From contig JAGTPG010000002.1 of assembly GCA_018195615.1 (NCBI GenBank), positions 1,736,001 to 1,800,000 of the forward strand: a DNA stretch of 64,000 nt. The letters run 5' to 3'. The translations under genes were made by a program, and so were the position numbers. Under the pieces are notes generated by a model. It had not been told where the DNA came from. It saw only the letters and a program-made list of their open reading frames with translations, and made no database searches. The stretch is from Streptomyces tuirus. GTDB taxonomy: Bacteria; Actinomycetota; Actinomycetes; Streptomycetales; Streptomycetaceae. Shown in pieces: positions 1-11,740 of the stretch (within the stretch, counting starts at the first letter, position 1; each line of letters starts with the position of its first letter).

Positions 1-280
1 CCGACACGCCGCAGGAGGCGCCGTCGAAGCCCTTCTTCGAGGAGTCGTAGCCGATTTCGAGGATCTTGCTCCGGACCAGCGTCGCGATGTCCGCGTACGT
101 CTTGGTCGTGACCTCGCCGGCCACGTGCACCAGGCCGGTCGTGATCAGCGTCTCGACGGCGACCCGGGAGGTCGGGTCCTCGCGGAGCAACGCGTCGAGA
201 ATGGTGTCGCTGATCTGGTCAGCGATCTTGTCGGGGTGACCTTCGGTCACGGACTCCGAGGTGAACAGGCGACGGGACAC
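1..280 (-). CDS. metK: S-adenosylmethionine synthetase, N-terminal part (cut by window start)
   Basis: Makes S-adenosylmethionine from methionine and ATP in the cytoplasm. Only the first 93 or so codons are inside the window; the gene continues past base 1. The start is GTG at 280-278, preceded by an AGGGAG ribosome-binding site four bases upstream. The N-terminus SRRLFTSESVTEGHPDKI is the family signature, with the conserved His of the GHPDK motif, and GYDSSKKGFDGASCGV follows near the window edge. It lies 237 bases downstream of coaBC on the same strand, so it may be co-transcribed or have its own promoter. I looked for a SAM riboswitch in that gap and did not recognise one. Identification is firm. 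Confidence 0.95.
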   Translation of the reverse strand, partial: MSRRLFTSESVTEGHPDKIADQISDTILDALLREDPTSRVAVETLITTGLVHVAGEVTTKTYADIATLVRSKILEIGYDSSKKGFDGASCGVS

Positions 281-517
281 AACGCTCCCTGGGGTTGCAG
301 CGGCTGCTGGCTGATCATTGGCGGACGGCGGGGGCTGCACCCGAGCGCCGTCCGTGGAACAGTTTACGGGTCACGCTTCGGCCACAGTCCCCCTGTCTCG
401 CCACTCGGGAGGCTGTGACCTGCGGCACGGGCATTCTGCCCAATGCCGAGCGGCGTTGGCCAGAGGCGCCACGCCCCGATCGGCCGGGTTTCACGGGTGC
501 GCAGGGCGACTGAAACA

Positions 518-1720
518 TCAGCTCAGGCGCTCGGCCACCAGGTCCCACACGGTTTCGGCCAGGGCTTCCTTGGGTCCGTACGGCACCGCGGTCTCACTGC
601 CGTCCGCGCCGAGCACGACGGCCTCGTTCTCCTCGGAACCGAAGGTCTTGCGCTCCCCGACCTCGTTCACCACCAGCAGATCGCAGCCCTTGCGCTTCAG
701 CTTCGCGCGGCCGTTGGCGAGGACGTCGTCGGTCTCCGCGGCGAAACCGACGATCACCTGTCCGGGGCGGGAACGGCCGGCGGAGATCTCCGCGAGGATG
801 TCCGGATTCCGCACCAGGGTGATCGGCTCCGGTTCCTGGTCGTCCTTCTTCTTGATCTTCCCGGTCGCGTACGCCGCCGGGCGGAAGTCCGCCACCGCCG
901 CCGCCATCACCACCGCGTCGGCCTCGGCGGTGGCCTTCAGCACCGCCTCACGCAGCTGTACGGCGGTACCGACGGGGACGACGTCCACACCCGCCGGGTC
1001 CGGCAGGGTGCTGTTGGCCGCGATCAGCGTGACACGGGCGCCGCGGGCGGCGGCCGTGCGGGCGAGGGCGTAGCCCTGCTTGCCGGAGGAGCGGTTGCCG
1101 AGGAAACGGACGGGGTCCAGGGGCTCGCTGGTGCCTCCGGCGCTGACCACGACATGGCGGCCCTTCAGGTCCGGCTCGGTCACGCCCCGGGCCAGCACCC
1201 GGCGGCAGACCTCGAAGATCTCGGCCGGATCGGGCAGCCGGCCCTTGCCGGTGTCGACGCCCGTGAGGCGGCCGACGGCCGGCTCGATGACGAGGGCGCC
1301 GCGGCGGCGCAGCGTCGCCACGTTCTCCTGGGTGGCGGGGTGCTCCCACATCTCCGTGTGCATGGCGGGTGCGAAGACGACCGGGCAGCGGGCGGTGAGC
1401 AGCGTGTTGGTGAGGAGGTCGTCGGCGAGGCCGTGGGCCGCCTTGGCGAGCATGTCGGCGGTGGCCGGGGCGACGACGACCAGGTCGGCGTGCTGTCCGA
1501 TGCGGACGTGCGGGACCTCGTGCACGTCGTCCCACACCTCGGTGGAGACCGGGTTGCCGGAGAGGGCGGACCAGGTGGCGGCGCCGACGAAGTGCAGCGC
1601 GGAGGCCGTGGGCACCACACGCACGTCGTGGCCCGACTCCGTCAGCCGCCGCAGCAGCTCACACGCCTTGTACGCGGCGATGCCACCGCTGACCCCCAGA
1701 ACGACCTTCGGCTTGTCCAC
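518..1720 (-). CDS. coaBC: Bifunctional phosphopantothenoylcysteine decarboxylase / phosphopantothenate-cysteine ligase
   Basis: Carries out two successive steps of coenzyme A synthesis: CTP-dependent joining of cysteine to 4'-phosphopantothenate (CoaB) and FMN-dependent decarboxylation (CoaC). It is 400 residues long. The N-terminal flavoprotein half begins VVLGVSGGIAAYKA and carries PAMHTEMW, the actinobacterial form of the PxMNxxMW substrate motif, around residue 120. The C-terminal ligase half contains SAGGTSEPLDPVRFLGNRSS and the lysine-rich KIKKKDDQ segment. The GTG start at 1720-1718 follows GGAGAG. Its reading frame is intact. It lies downstream of rpoZ and is separated from it by a strong hairpin. 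Confidence 0.95.
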   Translation of the reverse strand: MDKPKVVLGVSGGIAAYKACELLRRLTESGHDVRVVPTASALHFVGAATWSALSGNPVSTEVWDDVHEVPHVRIGQHADLVVVAPATADMLAKAAHGLADDLLTNTLLTARCPVVFAPAMHTEMWEHPATQENVATLRRRGALVIEPAVGRLTGVDTGKGRLPDPAEIFEVCRRVLARGVTEPDLKGRHVVVSAGGTSEPLDPVRFLGNRSSGKQGYALARTAAARGARVTLIAANSTLPDPAGVDVVPVGTAVQLREAVLKATAEADAVVMAAAVADFRPAAYATGKIKKKDDQEPEPITLVRNPDILAEISAGRSRPGQVIVGFAAETDDVLANGRAKLKRKGCDLLVVNEVGERKTFGSEENEAVVLGADGSETAVPYGPKEALAETVWDLVAERLS

Positions 1721-1763
1721 CGTCTCTCCCCGGACCTCGGCGACCTACATGTCCCATCACACA

Positions 1764-1798
1764 CCACAGGCCCGGCAGTCGGCCTGCCGGGCCTGTGG
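1764..1798 (-). terminator. Hairpin between rpoZ and coaBC
   Basis: A perfect 15-base-pair stem (arms 1764-1778 and 1784-1798) with a 5-base loop lies between the rpoZ stop and the coaBC start. There is no U-tract on the minus-strand transcript, which is common in Streptomyces. It probably ends part of the gmk-rpoZ transcript. Confidence 0.75.
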
Positions 1799-1829
1799 AA
1801 AAGTCAGCGTCAAGCTGCAAATACTACTT

Positions 1830-2102
1830 TTACTGCGCCGGGCCCTCGACGGCCTCGGACGTCAGCAGGCCCGCGTTGATCTCGCGGAGGGCGATCGAGA
1901 GCGGCTTCTCGTGGACGTGGGTGTCGACGAGAGGACCGACGTACTCGAGGAGGCCCTCGCCGAGCTGCGAGTAGTACGCGTTGATCTGGCGGGCCCGCTT
2001 GGCCGCGTAGATCACGAGGCTGTACTTCGAGTCGGTGGCCTCGAGGAGCTCGTCGATCGGCGGGTTGATGATGCCCTCGGGCGCGGAGATGGAAGAGGAC
2101 AC
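1830..2102 (-). CDS. rpoZ: RNA polymerase omega subunit
   Basis: Small RNA polymerase subunit that helps assemble beta-prime into the core enzyme. It has 90 residues. It contains the family helix with NPPIDELLEATDSKYSLVIYA followed by AAKRARQIN, and the C-terminal KPLSIALREINAGLL segment. The GTG start is at 2102-2100. It lies 71 bases downstream of gmk, the usual gmk-rpoZ-coaBC-metK order of actinobacteria, which links nucleotide supply, transcription and cofactor genes in one minus-strand run. Frame intact. Confidence 0.96.
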   Translation of the reverse strand: MSSSISAPEGIINPPIDELLEATDSKYSLVIYAAKRARQINAYYSQLGEGLLEYVGPLVDTHVHEKPLSIALREINAGLLTSEAVEGPAQ

Positions 2103-2173
2103 GCTCTACCTTCCGATGGATGGGAAAGATTCTGTCGGGGTGATCAGCGAGATCCGAAAGCGATCGGCGATGG

Positions 2174-2766
2174 TCACACGACGTCCATCAAGGCTAGCAG
2201 CTCGCGCGCCACGTCCTCGACGGAGGTGTTGACCAGGGTCGTGTCGAACTCGGGTTCGGCGGCCAGCTCGATCTTCGCCGCATCGAGCCGGCGCTCGATC
2301 ACCTCGGGCGGTTCGGTGCCCCGCCCGGTGAGTCGGCGCACCAGCTCCTCCCAGGAGGGAGGAGCCAGGAACACCAGCTGGGCCTCGGGCATCGACTCCC
2401 GGACCAGACGGGCGCCCTGCAGGTCGATCTCGAGGAGGACGGGCTCGCCCTTCTCCAGCCGCTCCTGCACGGCCGCACGGGGCGTGCCGTAGCGGTTGCC
2501 GGCGAACTCGGCCCACTCCAGCAGTTCGCCGTTGGCGATCAGCTTGTCCATCTCGTCGTCGGTGACGAAGAAGTAGTGGACTCCGTGCTGCTCGCCCGGG
2601 CGCGGCTTTCGGGTCGTCGCCGACACCGAGAGCCAGACCTCGGGGTGTTCCTTGCGCATATGAGCGACGACCGTGCTCTTGCCGACCCCGGAGGGGCCGG
2701 AGAGCACGGTCAGCCGCGGACGTACGTCCGGGGGTACGGGGGTCGCCCCCGGGGTGTTGCAGCCAT
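2174..2766 (-). CDS. gmk: Guanylate kinase, with one apparent frameshift near the N-terminus
   Basis: Phosphorylates GMP to GDP using ATP. The P-loop GPSGVGKST, the GMP-binding SATTRKPRPGE segment and VLLEIDLQGA are all present. Read without correction, the frame opens only at 2707, inside the first beta strand, which would remove the strand that leads into the P-loop. An ATG at 2766-2764 opens MAATPRG and runs out of frame. Adding one base to the G run at about 2744-2750 (minus strand CCCCGGGGGCG) joins it to a sensible N-terminus ending RPRLTVLSGPSG. The corrected protein is 197 residues. I take this as a one-base sequence error rather than a real truncation. It follows the sIHF gene by 58 bases. 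Confidence 0.9.
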
Positions 2767-2824
2767 GCAGCGATTATCCAGCAATCCCGGAGTGCCCGGG
2801 ACTCGCTTCCCCGGAGTGCCCGGT

Positions 2825-3148
2825 TCAGGAGCCGGTGCTGCCGAACTCGCGCTCCAGGGAGGCGATCTGGTTGGACCCGAGGCCACGCACGCGGCGGCTC
2901 TCGGAGATGCCGAGTCGCTCCATGATCTGCTTGGCGCGGACCTTGCCCACGCCCGGCAGGGACTCGAGGAGGGCGGAGACCTTCATCTTGCCGATGACGT
3001 CGTTCTCCTGGCCCTGCTTGATGACCTCGTGAAGGGAGGCGCCGGAGTGCTTGAGTCGATTCTTGACCTCGGCCCGCTCCCGGCGAGCCGCGGCGGCCTT
3101 TTCGAGCGCGGCTGCGCGCTGTTCAGGGGTAAGGGGCGGAAGAGCCAC
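2825..3148 (-). CDS. sihF: Actinobacterial integration host factor (sIHF/mIHF)
   Basis: Small nucleoid-associated protein of actinobacteria. It binds and bends DNA without strong sequence preference and affects chromosome compaction, sporulation and secondary metabolism in Streptomyces. The GTG start at 3148-3146 gives 107 residues, the same size as the S. coelicolor protein; the open frame runs further upstream, but that part looks non-coding. It contains a basic, alanine-rich N-terminal helix (PEQRAAALEKAAAARRERAE) and the helix-two-turn-helix LESLPGVGKVRAKQIMERLG. It lies between pyrF and gmk, and a plausible promoter sits about 110 bases upstream. Confidence 0.93.
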   Translation of the reverse strand: MALPPLTPEQRAAALEKAAAARRERAEVKNRLKHSGASLHEVIKQGQENDVIGKMKVSALLESLPGVGKVRAKQIMERLGISESRRVRGLGSNQIASLEREFGSTGS

Positions 3149-3257
3149 GCCTACGTCACCTCGGATGTCGAACTGTCGGATACGGACCGGTGAGGAACCT
3201 AGTCGCCCCACACCTGGGGAGCCACGAGCAACACGCTTGCCCGTTGACTCTCGTCGG

Positions 3258-3286
3258 AGACTAGCGGGCAAGTCCGCCAGAGTCAG
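3258..3286 (-). promoter_or_regulatory. Possible housekeeping promoter for sihF
   Basis: On the minus strand, CTGACT (3286-3281) and TAGTCT (3263-3258) are separated by 17 bases and lie about 110 bases upstream of the sihF start. This is a moderate match to the sigma-70-type (HrdB) consensus TTGACA/TANNNT. The 277-base gap after pyrF fits a separate promoter here. Confidence 0.4.
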
Positions 3287-3425
3287 CGAGAACAGCGGAA
3301 AAGTCCTGGTCAGCCTTCATCTGAACGGACATTTAGGACATACTGCCCCGGATTTGAGGATGTATTCAGACTCAAGCGGGCCCCGGACCACTCATCGGAG
3401 GTCTCGCGACAAGGTCTGGACCGCT

Positions 3426-4271
3426 TCACGAGGACGTCACGGCCTGACGGATCTCCTCCGCGAACCGCTCCGCGGCGTCACGCAGAGCGACCGCGTCGGG
3501 ACCGTGGCGTAGCACTCCCCGGCTGACGTTCGGCACGACGTTGCGCACGGCCGTCCCGAAGACCCGGGGAAGATCGGCGGGCGTGGCCCCCTGGGCGCCG
3601 ATGCCGGGCGCGAGGAGCGGGCCGTTGATGTTCAGGTCGTACCTCGACAGATCACCGAGGGTGGCGCCGACCACGGCGCCGAAGGACCCCAGGGGCTCCT
3701 CCCCCGCGTTCTCCACGGCCAGGTGCGCCAGCATCGTCGCTCCGACGTTCCGGCCGTCGGAGCGCACGGCGTGCTGGACCTCGCCGCCCTCCGGGTTGGA
3801 GGTCAGCGCCAGCACGAACAGCCCCGCGCCGCTCTCCCGGGCCAGCGCGACGGCGGGGCTGAGCGAGCCGTAGCCGAGGTACGGCGAGACCGTCAGCGCG
3901 TCGGAGAACAGCGGTGCGTCCTTGTGCAGGAAGGACTCGGCGTACGCGGCCATGGTCGAGCCGATGTCGCCGCGCTTGGCGTCCATCACGACCAGGGCGC
4001 CCGCCGCCCTGGCCTCGGCCACCGACTTCTCCAGTACGGCGACGCCGCGCGAGCCGAAGCGCTCGAAGAACGCGCTCTGCGGCTTGAGCACGGCGACCCG
4101 GTCCGCCACCGCCTCGACGACCGTGCGGCTGAACCGTTCCAGGCCCGCCACGTCGTCGTTCAGACCCCACTCGGCCAGCAGGGAGGCGTGCGGGTCGATG
4201 CCGACGCACAGCGGGCCCCGCTCGTCCATGGCGCGGCGCAGGCGGGCGCCGAAGGGTTCGAGACCACTCAT
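3426..4271 (-). CDS. pyrF: Orotidine 5'-phosphate decarboxylase (type 2)
   Basis: Last step of UMP synthesis: decarboxylates OMP to UMP. It has 281 residues. VVMDAKRGDIGSTMAAYAES carries the catalytic Asp-Lys network of the subgroup 2 enzymes, and the phosphate-binding region LLAPGIGAQGATPADL follows. The ATG start at 4271 overlaps the pyrD stop by four bases (ATGA), indicating translational coupling. It closes the pyrimidine operon. Frame intact. Confidence 0.96.
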   Translation of the reverse strand: MSGLEPFGARLRRAMDERGPLCVGIDPHASLLAEWGLNDDVAGLERFSRTVVEAVADRVAVLKPQSAFFERFGSRGVAVLEKSVAEARAAGALVVMDAKRGDIGSTMAAYAESFLHKDAPLFSDALTVSPYLGYGSLSPAVALARESGAGLFVLALTSNPEGGEVQHAVRSDGRNVGATMLAHLAVENAGEEPLGSFGAVVGATLGDLSRYDLNINGPLLAPGIGAQGATPADLPRVFGTAVRNVVPNVSRGVLRHGPDAVALRDAAERFAEEIRQAVTSS

Positions 4272-5373
4272 GCCGTCTTCCTCACGTCGGCGCCCACCGC
4301 GTCGGCGAGCGTGGCGTACGGGCTGGTGCGCAGGCGCGCGGCGAGCCCCTTGTGGATCGCGCGGCCCCAGAAGGGCCCCTCGTAGATGAAGGCGCTGTAG
4401 CCCTGGACCAGCGTGGCACCGGCCAGGATGCGCTGCCAGGCGTCCTCGGCGTTCTCCACGCCCCCGACGCCCACCAGGGTGATCCGGTCGCCCACGCGCG
4501 CGTAGAGGCGGCGCAGGACCTCCAGGGAGCGTTCCTTCAGGGGTGCCCCGGACAGGCCGCCGGTCTCCTCGACCAGGGAGGAGTCGGACTTCAGGCCGAG
4601 TCCCTCGCGCGCGATGGTGGTGTTCGTGGCGATGATCCCGTCCAGGCCGAGTTCCACGGCGAGGTCGGCGACCGCGTCGATGTCCTCGTCGGCGAGGTCC
4701 GGCGCGATCTTGACCAGGAGCGGGACCCGCCGCGCGGACTCCGTGCGGTCGGCGGCCTCCCGGACGGCGCTCAGCAGGGGGCGCAGCGCCTCCGTGGCCT
4801 GGAGGTTGCGCAGCCCGGGCGTGTTCGGGAGGAGACGTTGACCACGAGGTAGTCGGCGTACGGCGCGAGCCGCTCGGCGGACTTCACGTAGTCCGCGACG
4901 GCCTCCTCCTCGGGTACGAGCTTGGTCTTGCCGATGTTGACACCGACGACGGTCTTGAAGACGGGTGTCCGGGAGGCCAGGCGGGCGGCGACCCGGAGCG
5001 AGCCGTCGTTGTTGAAGCCCATGCGGTTGATCAGCGCGCGGTCCTTGACCAGCCGGAACAGCCGCTGCTTGGGGTTGCCGGGCTGCGGTTCGCCCGTCAC
5101 GGTGCCGATCTCGACATGGTCGAAGCCGAGCATCGCCATGCCGTCGATGCCGACGGCGTTCTTGTCGAAGCCGGCCGCGAGCCCGAAGGGGCCGTGCATG
5201 CGCAGGCCGAGCGCCTCGGTCCGCAGCTCCTTGTGGCGGGGCGCGAGGGCGGCCGCGAGGAAGGTGCGCAGCACGGGAACGCGGGCGGCCAGGCGGATCC
5301 AGCGGAAGGCGAGGTGGTGGGCCTGCTCCGGGTCCATCCGCTTGAAGAGCAGGCTGAAAAAGATCTTGTACAT
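4268..5373 (-). CDS. pyrD: Dihydroorotate dehydrogenase (quinone, class 2), one apparent frameshift
   Basis: Membrane-associated flavoenzyme that oxidises dihydroorotate to orotate with quinone as acceptor. The N-terminus MYKIFFSLLFKRMDPEQAHH is the amphipathic membrane-docking segment of class 2 enzymes, and GPFGLAAGFDKNAVGIDGM and the NRMGFNNDG segment follow. The frame breaks inside the active-site motif at about 4828-4830: the minus strand reads TCCTCCCGAACACG, and one more C restores VSSPNTPGLRNL with its catalytic Ser. The downstream frame continues correctly from GLDGIIATNTT. The corrected length is 368 residues, normal for Streptomyces. The ATG at 5373 is used rather than the longer open frame because MYKIFF is the family start. 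Confidence 0.93.
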
Positions 5374-5406
5374 GATGTCCTCACGAAGACATGGCGTCCT
5401 CACGAA

Positions 5407-5436
5407 GAGGGGGACACCGTTTCCGGTGTCCCCCTC
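5407..5436 (-). terminator. Hairpin between carB and pyrD
   Basis: A perfect 13-base-pair stem (arms 5407-5419 and 5424-5436) with a 4-base loop begins 8 bases after the carB stop. It may partly uncouple pyrD-pyrF from the carA-carB part of the operon, or protect the upstream mRNA end. Confidence 0.7.
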
Positions 5437-5443
5437 GGGGCTG

Positions 5444-8743
<3,300 letters not shown>

Positions 8744-8751
<8 letters not shown>

Positions 8752-9886
8752 GCTGGCCCTCCATCAGGGATACGAAGCGGTCGAACAGGTAGGCGGCGTC
8801 GTGCGGGCCGGCTGCCGCTTCGGGGTGGTACTGGACGCTGAAGGCGGGGCGGTCGAGGAGCTGCAGCCCCTCCACCACGTTGTCGTTCAGGCAGACGTGC
8901 GACACCTCGGCGCGGCCGAACGGGGTCTCGGAGACCTTCTCGAGCGGGGCGTCGACGGCGAAGCCGTGGTTGTGCGCGGTGACCTCGACCTTGCCGGTCG
9001 TGCGGTCCTGCACCGGCTGGTTGATGCCGCGGTGGCCGTACTTCAGCTTGTAGGTGCCGAAGCCGAGGGCGCGGCCCAGGATCTGGTTGCCGAAGCAGAT
9101 GCCGAACAGCGGCGTGCCGCGCTCCAGGACGCCCTGCATGACGGAGACGGCGTGGTCGGCGGTGGCGGGGTCGCCGGGGCCGTTGGAGAAGAACACGCCG
9201 TCCGGGTTCACCGCGTAGACGTCGTCGACGCTCGCGGTGGCCGGGAGGACGTGCACCTCGATGCCGCGCTCGGCCATGCGGTGCGGGGTCATGCCCTTGA
9301 TGCCGAGGTCGACGGCGGCGACGGTGAACCTCTTCTCGCCGATCGCCGGGACGACGTAGGGCTCGGTGGTGGCCACCTCGGCGGAGAGGTTCGCGCCCTT
9401 CATCTGGGGGGCTTCCTGCACGCGCGCGAGGAGTGCGCTGTCGTCCTGGACGGCGTCGCCGCTGAAGATGCCGACGCGCATGGCGCCGCGCTCGCGCAGG
9501 TGGCGGGTGAGGGCGCGGGTGTCGATGCCGGAGATGCCGACGACGCCCTGGGCCGCGAGCTCCTCGTCCAGCGAGCGGCGGGAGCGCCAGTTGGACGGCA
9601 CGCGGGCGGGGTCGCGCACGACGTAGCCGGAGACCCAGATCCGCTTGGACTCCATGTCCTCGTCGTTGACGCCGGTGTTGCCGACGTGCGGGGCGGTCAT
9701 CACCACGACCTGGCGGTGGTAGGAGGGGTCGGTCAGGGTCTCCTGGTAGCCGGTCATGCCGGTGGAGAACACCGCTTCGCCGAAGGTCTCCCCCACGGCC
9801 CCGTAGGCACGGCCGCGGAAGACCCGGCCGTCCTCCAGGACGAGTACGGCGGGAGTTTTGGCAGCTCCCCTGGTGGAGGTGGTCAT
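8744..9886 (-). CDS. carA: Carbamoyl-phosphate synthase small subunit (glutaminase)
   Basis: Hydrolyses glutamine and passes ammonia to CarB. It has 380 residues from the ATG at 9886-9884. The class I amidotransferase domain is clear: the nucleophile elbow LFGICFGNQILGRALG carries the catalytic Cys, and VQYHPEAAAG supplies the His and Glu of the triad. The N-terminal small-subunit domain has EDGRVFRGRAYGA and STGMTGYQE. The start overlaps the stop of the upstream membrane-protein gene (ATGA), and the stop overlaps the carB start. Frame intact. Confidence 0.96.
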
Positions 9887-10452
9887 CGTTCGGCGCCTTC
9901 CCTGGTGTTCGTTTCGATCATGGAGTTGAGGGTCTCGACCCACTCGTTGTGCTCGGCCGCGTGGCCGGAGCGGAAGCCGGAGTCGATCAGCCGGTCGCCG
10001 TGCTCCCAGGTGACGACCAGCAGGCCGCCCTCGGTGAGCACCTTGCCGGCGATGCCCTTGTCGAGCCGCGCCTCGCGCAGCTGTGCGGCCGGGACGAAGA
10101 AGTCGCTCGCCCCGGGACGTACGACATCCAGGCCGGCGTCCGTGAGGGTCAGCTCGGCGCGGCTGCGGGTGCCCAGGCCCTGCGCGACGATCCGGTCGAG
10201 CCACTGCCCGGCGGTGGTGGAGCCGTGGTAGCGGCCGCTCATGGTCAGGCGGGCCGGCCCCGGGTCGTCCGGGGTGGTGGGCAGCTCGGGCAGGTCGCCC
10301 TGGAGGGTGCCGCGCCACTTCCAGCCCTCGCGCATCAGCCAGTAGACGAGCGCGACGAACAGGGCGAGCCCGACGACCCAGCCGATGCGGGCGGCCCAGT
10401 CGGTCACTTGCGCCGATTCCTTCTCGGCGGCCAGCAGGAGTACAGGTGTCAC
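9883..10452 (-). CDS. Single-pass membrane protein of unknown function inside the pyr operon
   Basis: A 189-residue protein lies between pyrC and carA, overlapping both by four bases (GTGA and ATGA), so it is almost certainly translated with them. One membrane helix spans about residues 22-41 (IGWVVGLALFVALVYWLM). It is followed by a soluble domain rich in short beta strands (RLTMSGRYHGSTTAGQWLDR, then GLLVVTWEHGDRLIDSGFRS) that looks like a pleckstrin-homology-type fold. I do not know its function. Its position is kept in Streptomyces pyr operons as I recall, so a link to pyrimidine synthesis or to membrane-bound PyrD is possible but unproven. GTG start at 10452-10450. Confidence 0.85.
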   Translation of the reverse strand: MTPVLLLAAEKESAQVTDWAARIGWVVGLALFVALVYWLMREGWKWRGTLQGDLPELPTTPDDPGPARLTMSGRYHGSTTAGQWLDRIVAQGLGTRSRAELTLTDAGLDVVRPGASDFFVPAAQLREARLDKGIAGKVLTEGGLLVVTWEHGDRLIDSGFRSGHAAEHNEWVETLNSMIETNTREGAER

Positions 10453-11735
10453 GTGAGCTTCCCGTCGACGAGCGTGGCCTTGCCCCGCAGCCACGTGTGC
10501 GTCACACGGCCCGGCAGCTCACGCCCCTCGTAGGGGGTGTTGCGGCTGCGCGAGGCGAAGCCCGCGGGTTCCACGAGCCCACGGTATGCCGTGTCGACGA
10601 GGGTGAGGTTGGCGGGCTCACCTGCCGAGACGGGACGGCCGTGGCCCGAGGCCTGTCCGATCTGCGCGGGCTTGACGGACATGCGGTCGGCAACGCCGGC
10701 CCAGTCCAGCAGGCCCGTGTCGACCATGGTCTCCTGGACCACTGACAACGCGGTCTCCAGGCCGACCATGCCCATGGCGGCCGCGGCCCACTCGCAGTCC
10801 TTGTCCTCGTGCGGGTGCGGGGCGTGGTCGGTGGCGACGATGTCGATCGTGCCGTCGGCGAGCGCCTCGCGCAGGGCCATCACGTCGCGCTCGGTGCGCA
10901 GCGGCGGGTTGACCTTGTAGACCGGGTTGTACGTGCGGACCAGCTCGTCGGTGAGGAGCAGGTGGTGCGGGGTGACCTCGGCGGTGACGGCGATGCCGCG
11001 GGACTTGGCCCAGCGGACGATCTCGACGGAGCCGGCGGTCGACAGGTGGCAGATGTGGACGCGGGAGCCGACGTGCTCGGCGAGCAGGACATCCCGGGCG
11101 ATGATCGATTCTTCGGCCACCGCGGGCCAGCCCCCGAGTCCCAGCTCGGCGGAGACGATCCCCTCGTTCATCTGGGCGCCCTCGGTCAGCCGCGGTTCCT
11201 GCGCGTGCTGGGCGACGACACCGCCGAAGGCCTTCACGTACTCCAGGGCCCGGCGCATGATCACGGCGTCGTGGACGCACTTGCCGTCGTCGGAGAAGAC
11301 GGTGACGCCGGCGGCCGACTCGTGCATGGCGCCCAGCTCGGCGAGCTTCCTGCCGTCCAGGCCGACGGTGACGGCGCCGATCGGCTGGACGTCGCAGTAG
11401 CCGTGTTCCTTGCCGAGCCGCCAGACCTGCTCGACGACGCCGGCGGTGTCGGCGACCGGGAAGGTGTTGGCCATGGCGAACACGGTGGTGTAGCCGCCGG
11501 AGGCCGCGGCCCGGGTGCCGGTGAGGACGGTCTCGGAGTCCTCGCGTCCGGGCTCGCGCAGATGGGTGTGCAGGTCGACCAGGCCCGGCAGCAGCACCTT
11601 GCCCTCGGCCTCCACGACTTCGGCGCCCTCGGCGGACAGGCCGCTACCCACCTCGGCGATGGTCCCGCCGTCGATCAGGACGTCCTGCGGCTCGCCGCCG
11701 AGCACCTTCGCACCACGGATCAGGATCTTGCTCAT
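10449..11735 (-). CDS. pyrC: Dihydroorotase (class I)
   Basis: Zinc-dependent cyclisation of carbamoyl aspartate to dihydroorotate. It has 428 residues. Metal-ligand motifs are VDLHTHLREPG near residue 55, the carboxylated-Lys region, HICHLSTAGS, EVTPHHLLL and ATDHAPHPHEDK with the catalytic Asp. It starts at ATG 11735, five bases after the pyrB stop, and its stop overlaps the next gene (GTGA). Frame intact. Class I dihydroorotases commonly associate with aspartate transcarbamoylase, encoded next door. Confidence 0.96.
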   Translation of the reverse strand: MSKILIRGAKVLGGEPQDVLIDGGTIAEVGSGLSAEGAEVVEAEGKVLLPGLVDLHTHLREPGREDSETVLTGTRAAASGGYTTVFAMANTFPVADTAGVVEQVWRLGKEHGYCDVQPIGAVTVGLDGRKLAELGAMHESAAGVTVFSDDGKCVHDAVIMRRALEYVKAFGGVVAQHAQEPRLTEGAQMNEGIVSAELGLGGWPAVAEESIIARDVLLAEHVGSRVHICHLSTAGSVEIVRWAKSRGIAVTAEVTPHHLLLTDELVRTYNPVYKVNPPLRTERDVMALREALADGTIDIVATDHAPHPHEDKDCEWAAAAMGMVGLETALSVVQETMVDTGLLDWAGVADRMSVKPAQIGQASGHGRPVSAGEPANLTLVDTAYRGLVEPAGFASRSRNTPYEGRELPGRVTHTWLRGKATLVDGKLT

Positions 11736-11740
11736 CGGTC

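Noticed and set aside
281..517. Possible SAM riboswitch before metK
   Set aside because: I looked for the conserved elements of known SAM riboswitch classes and saw none; only weak short pairings such as GTTTCA/TGAAAC.
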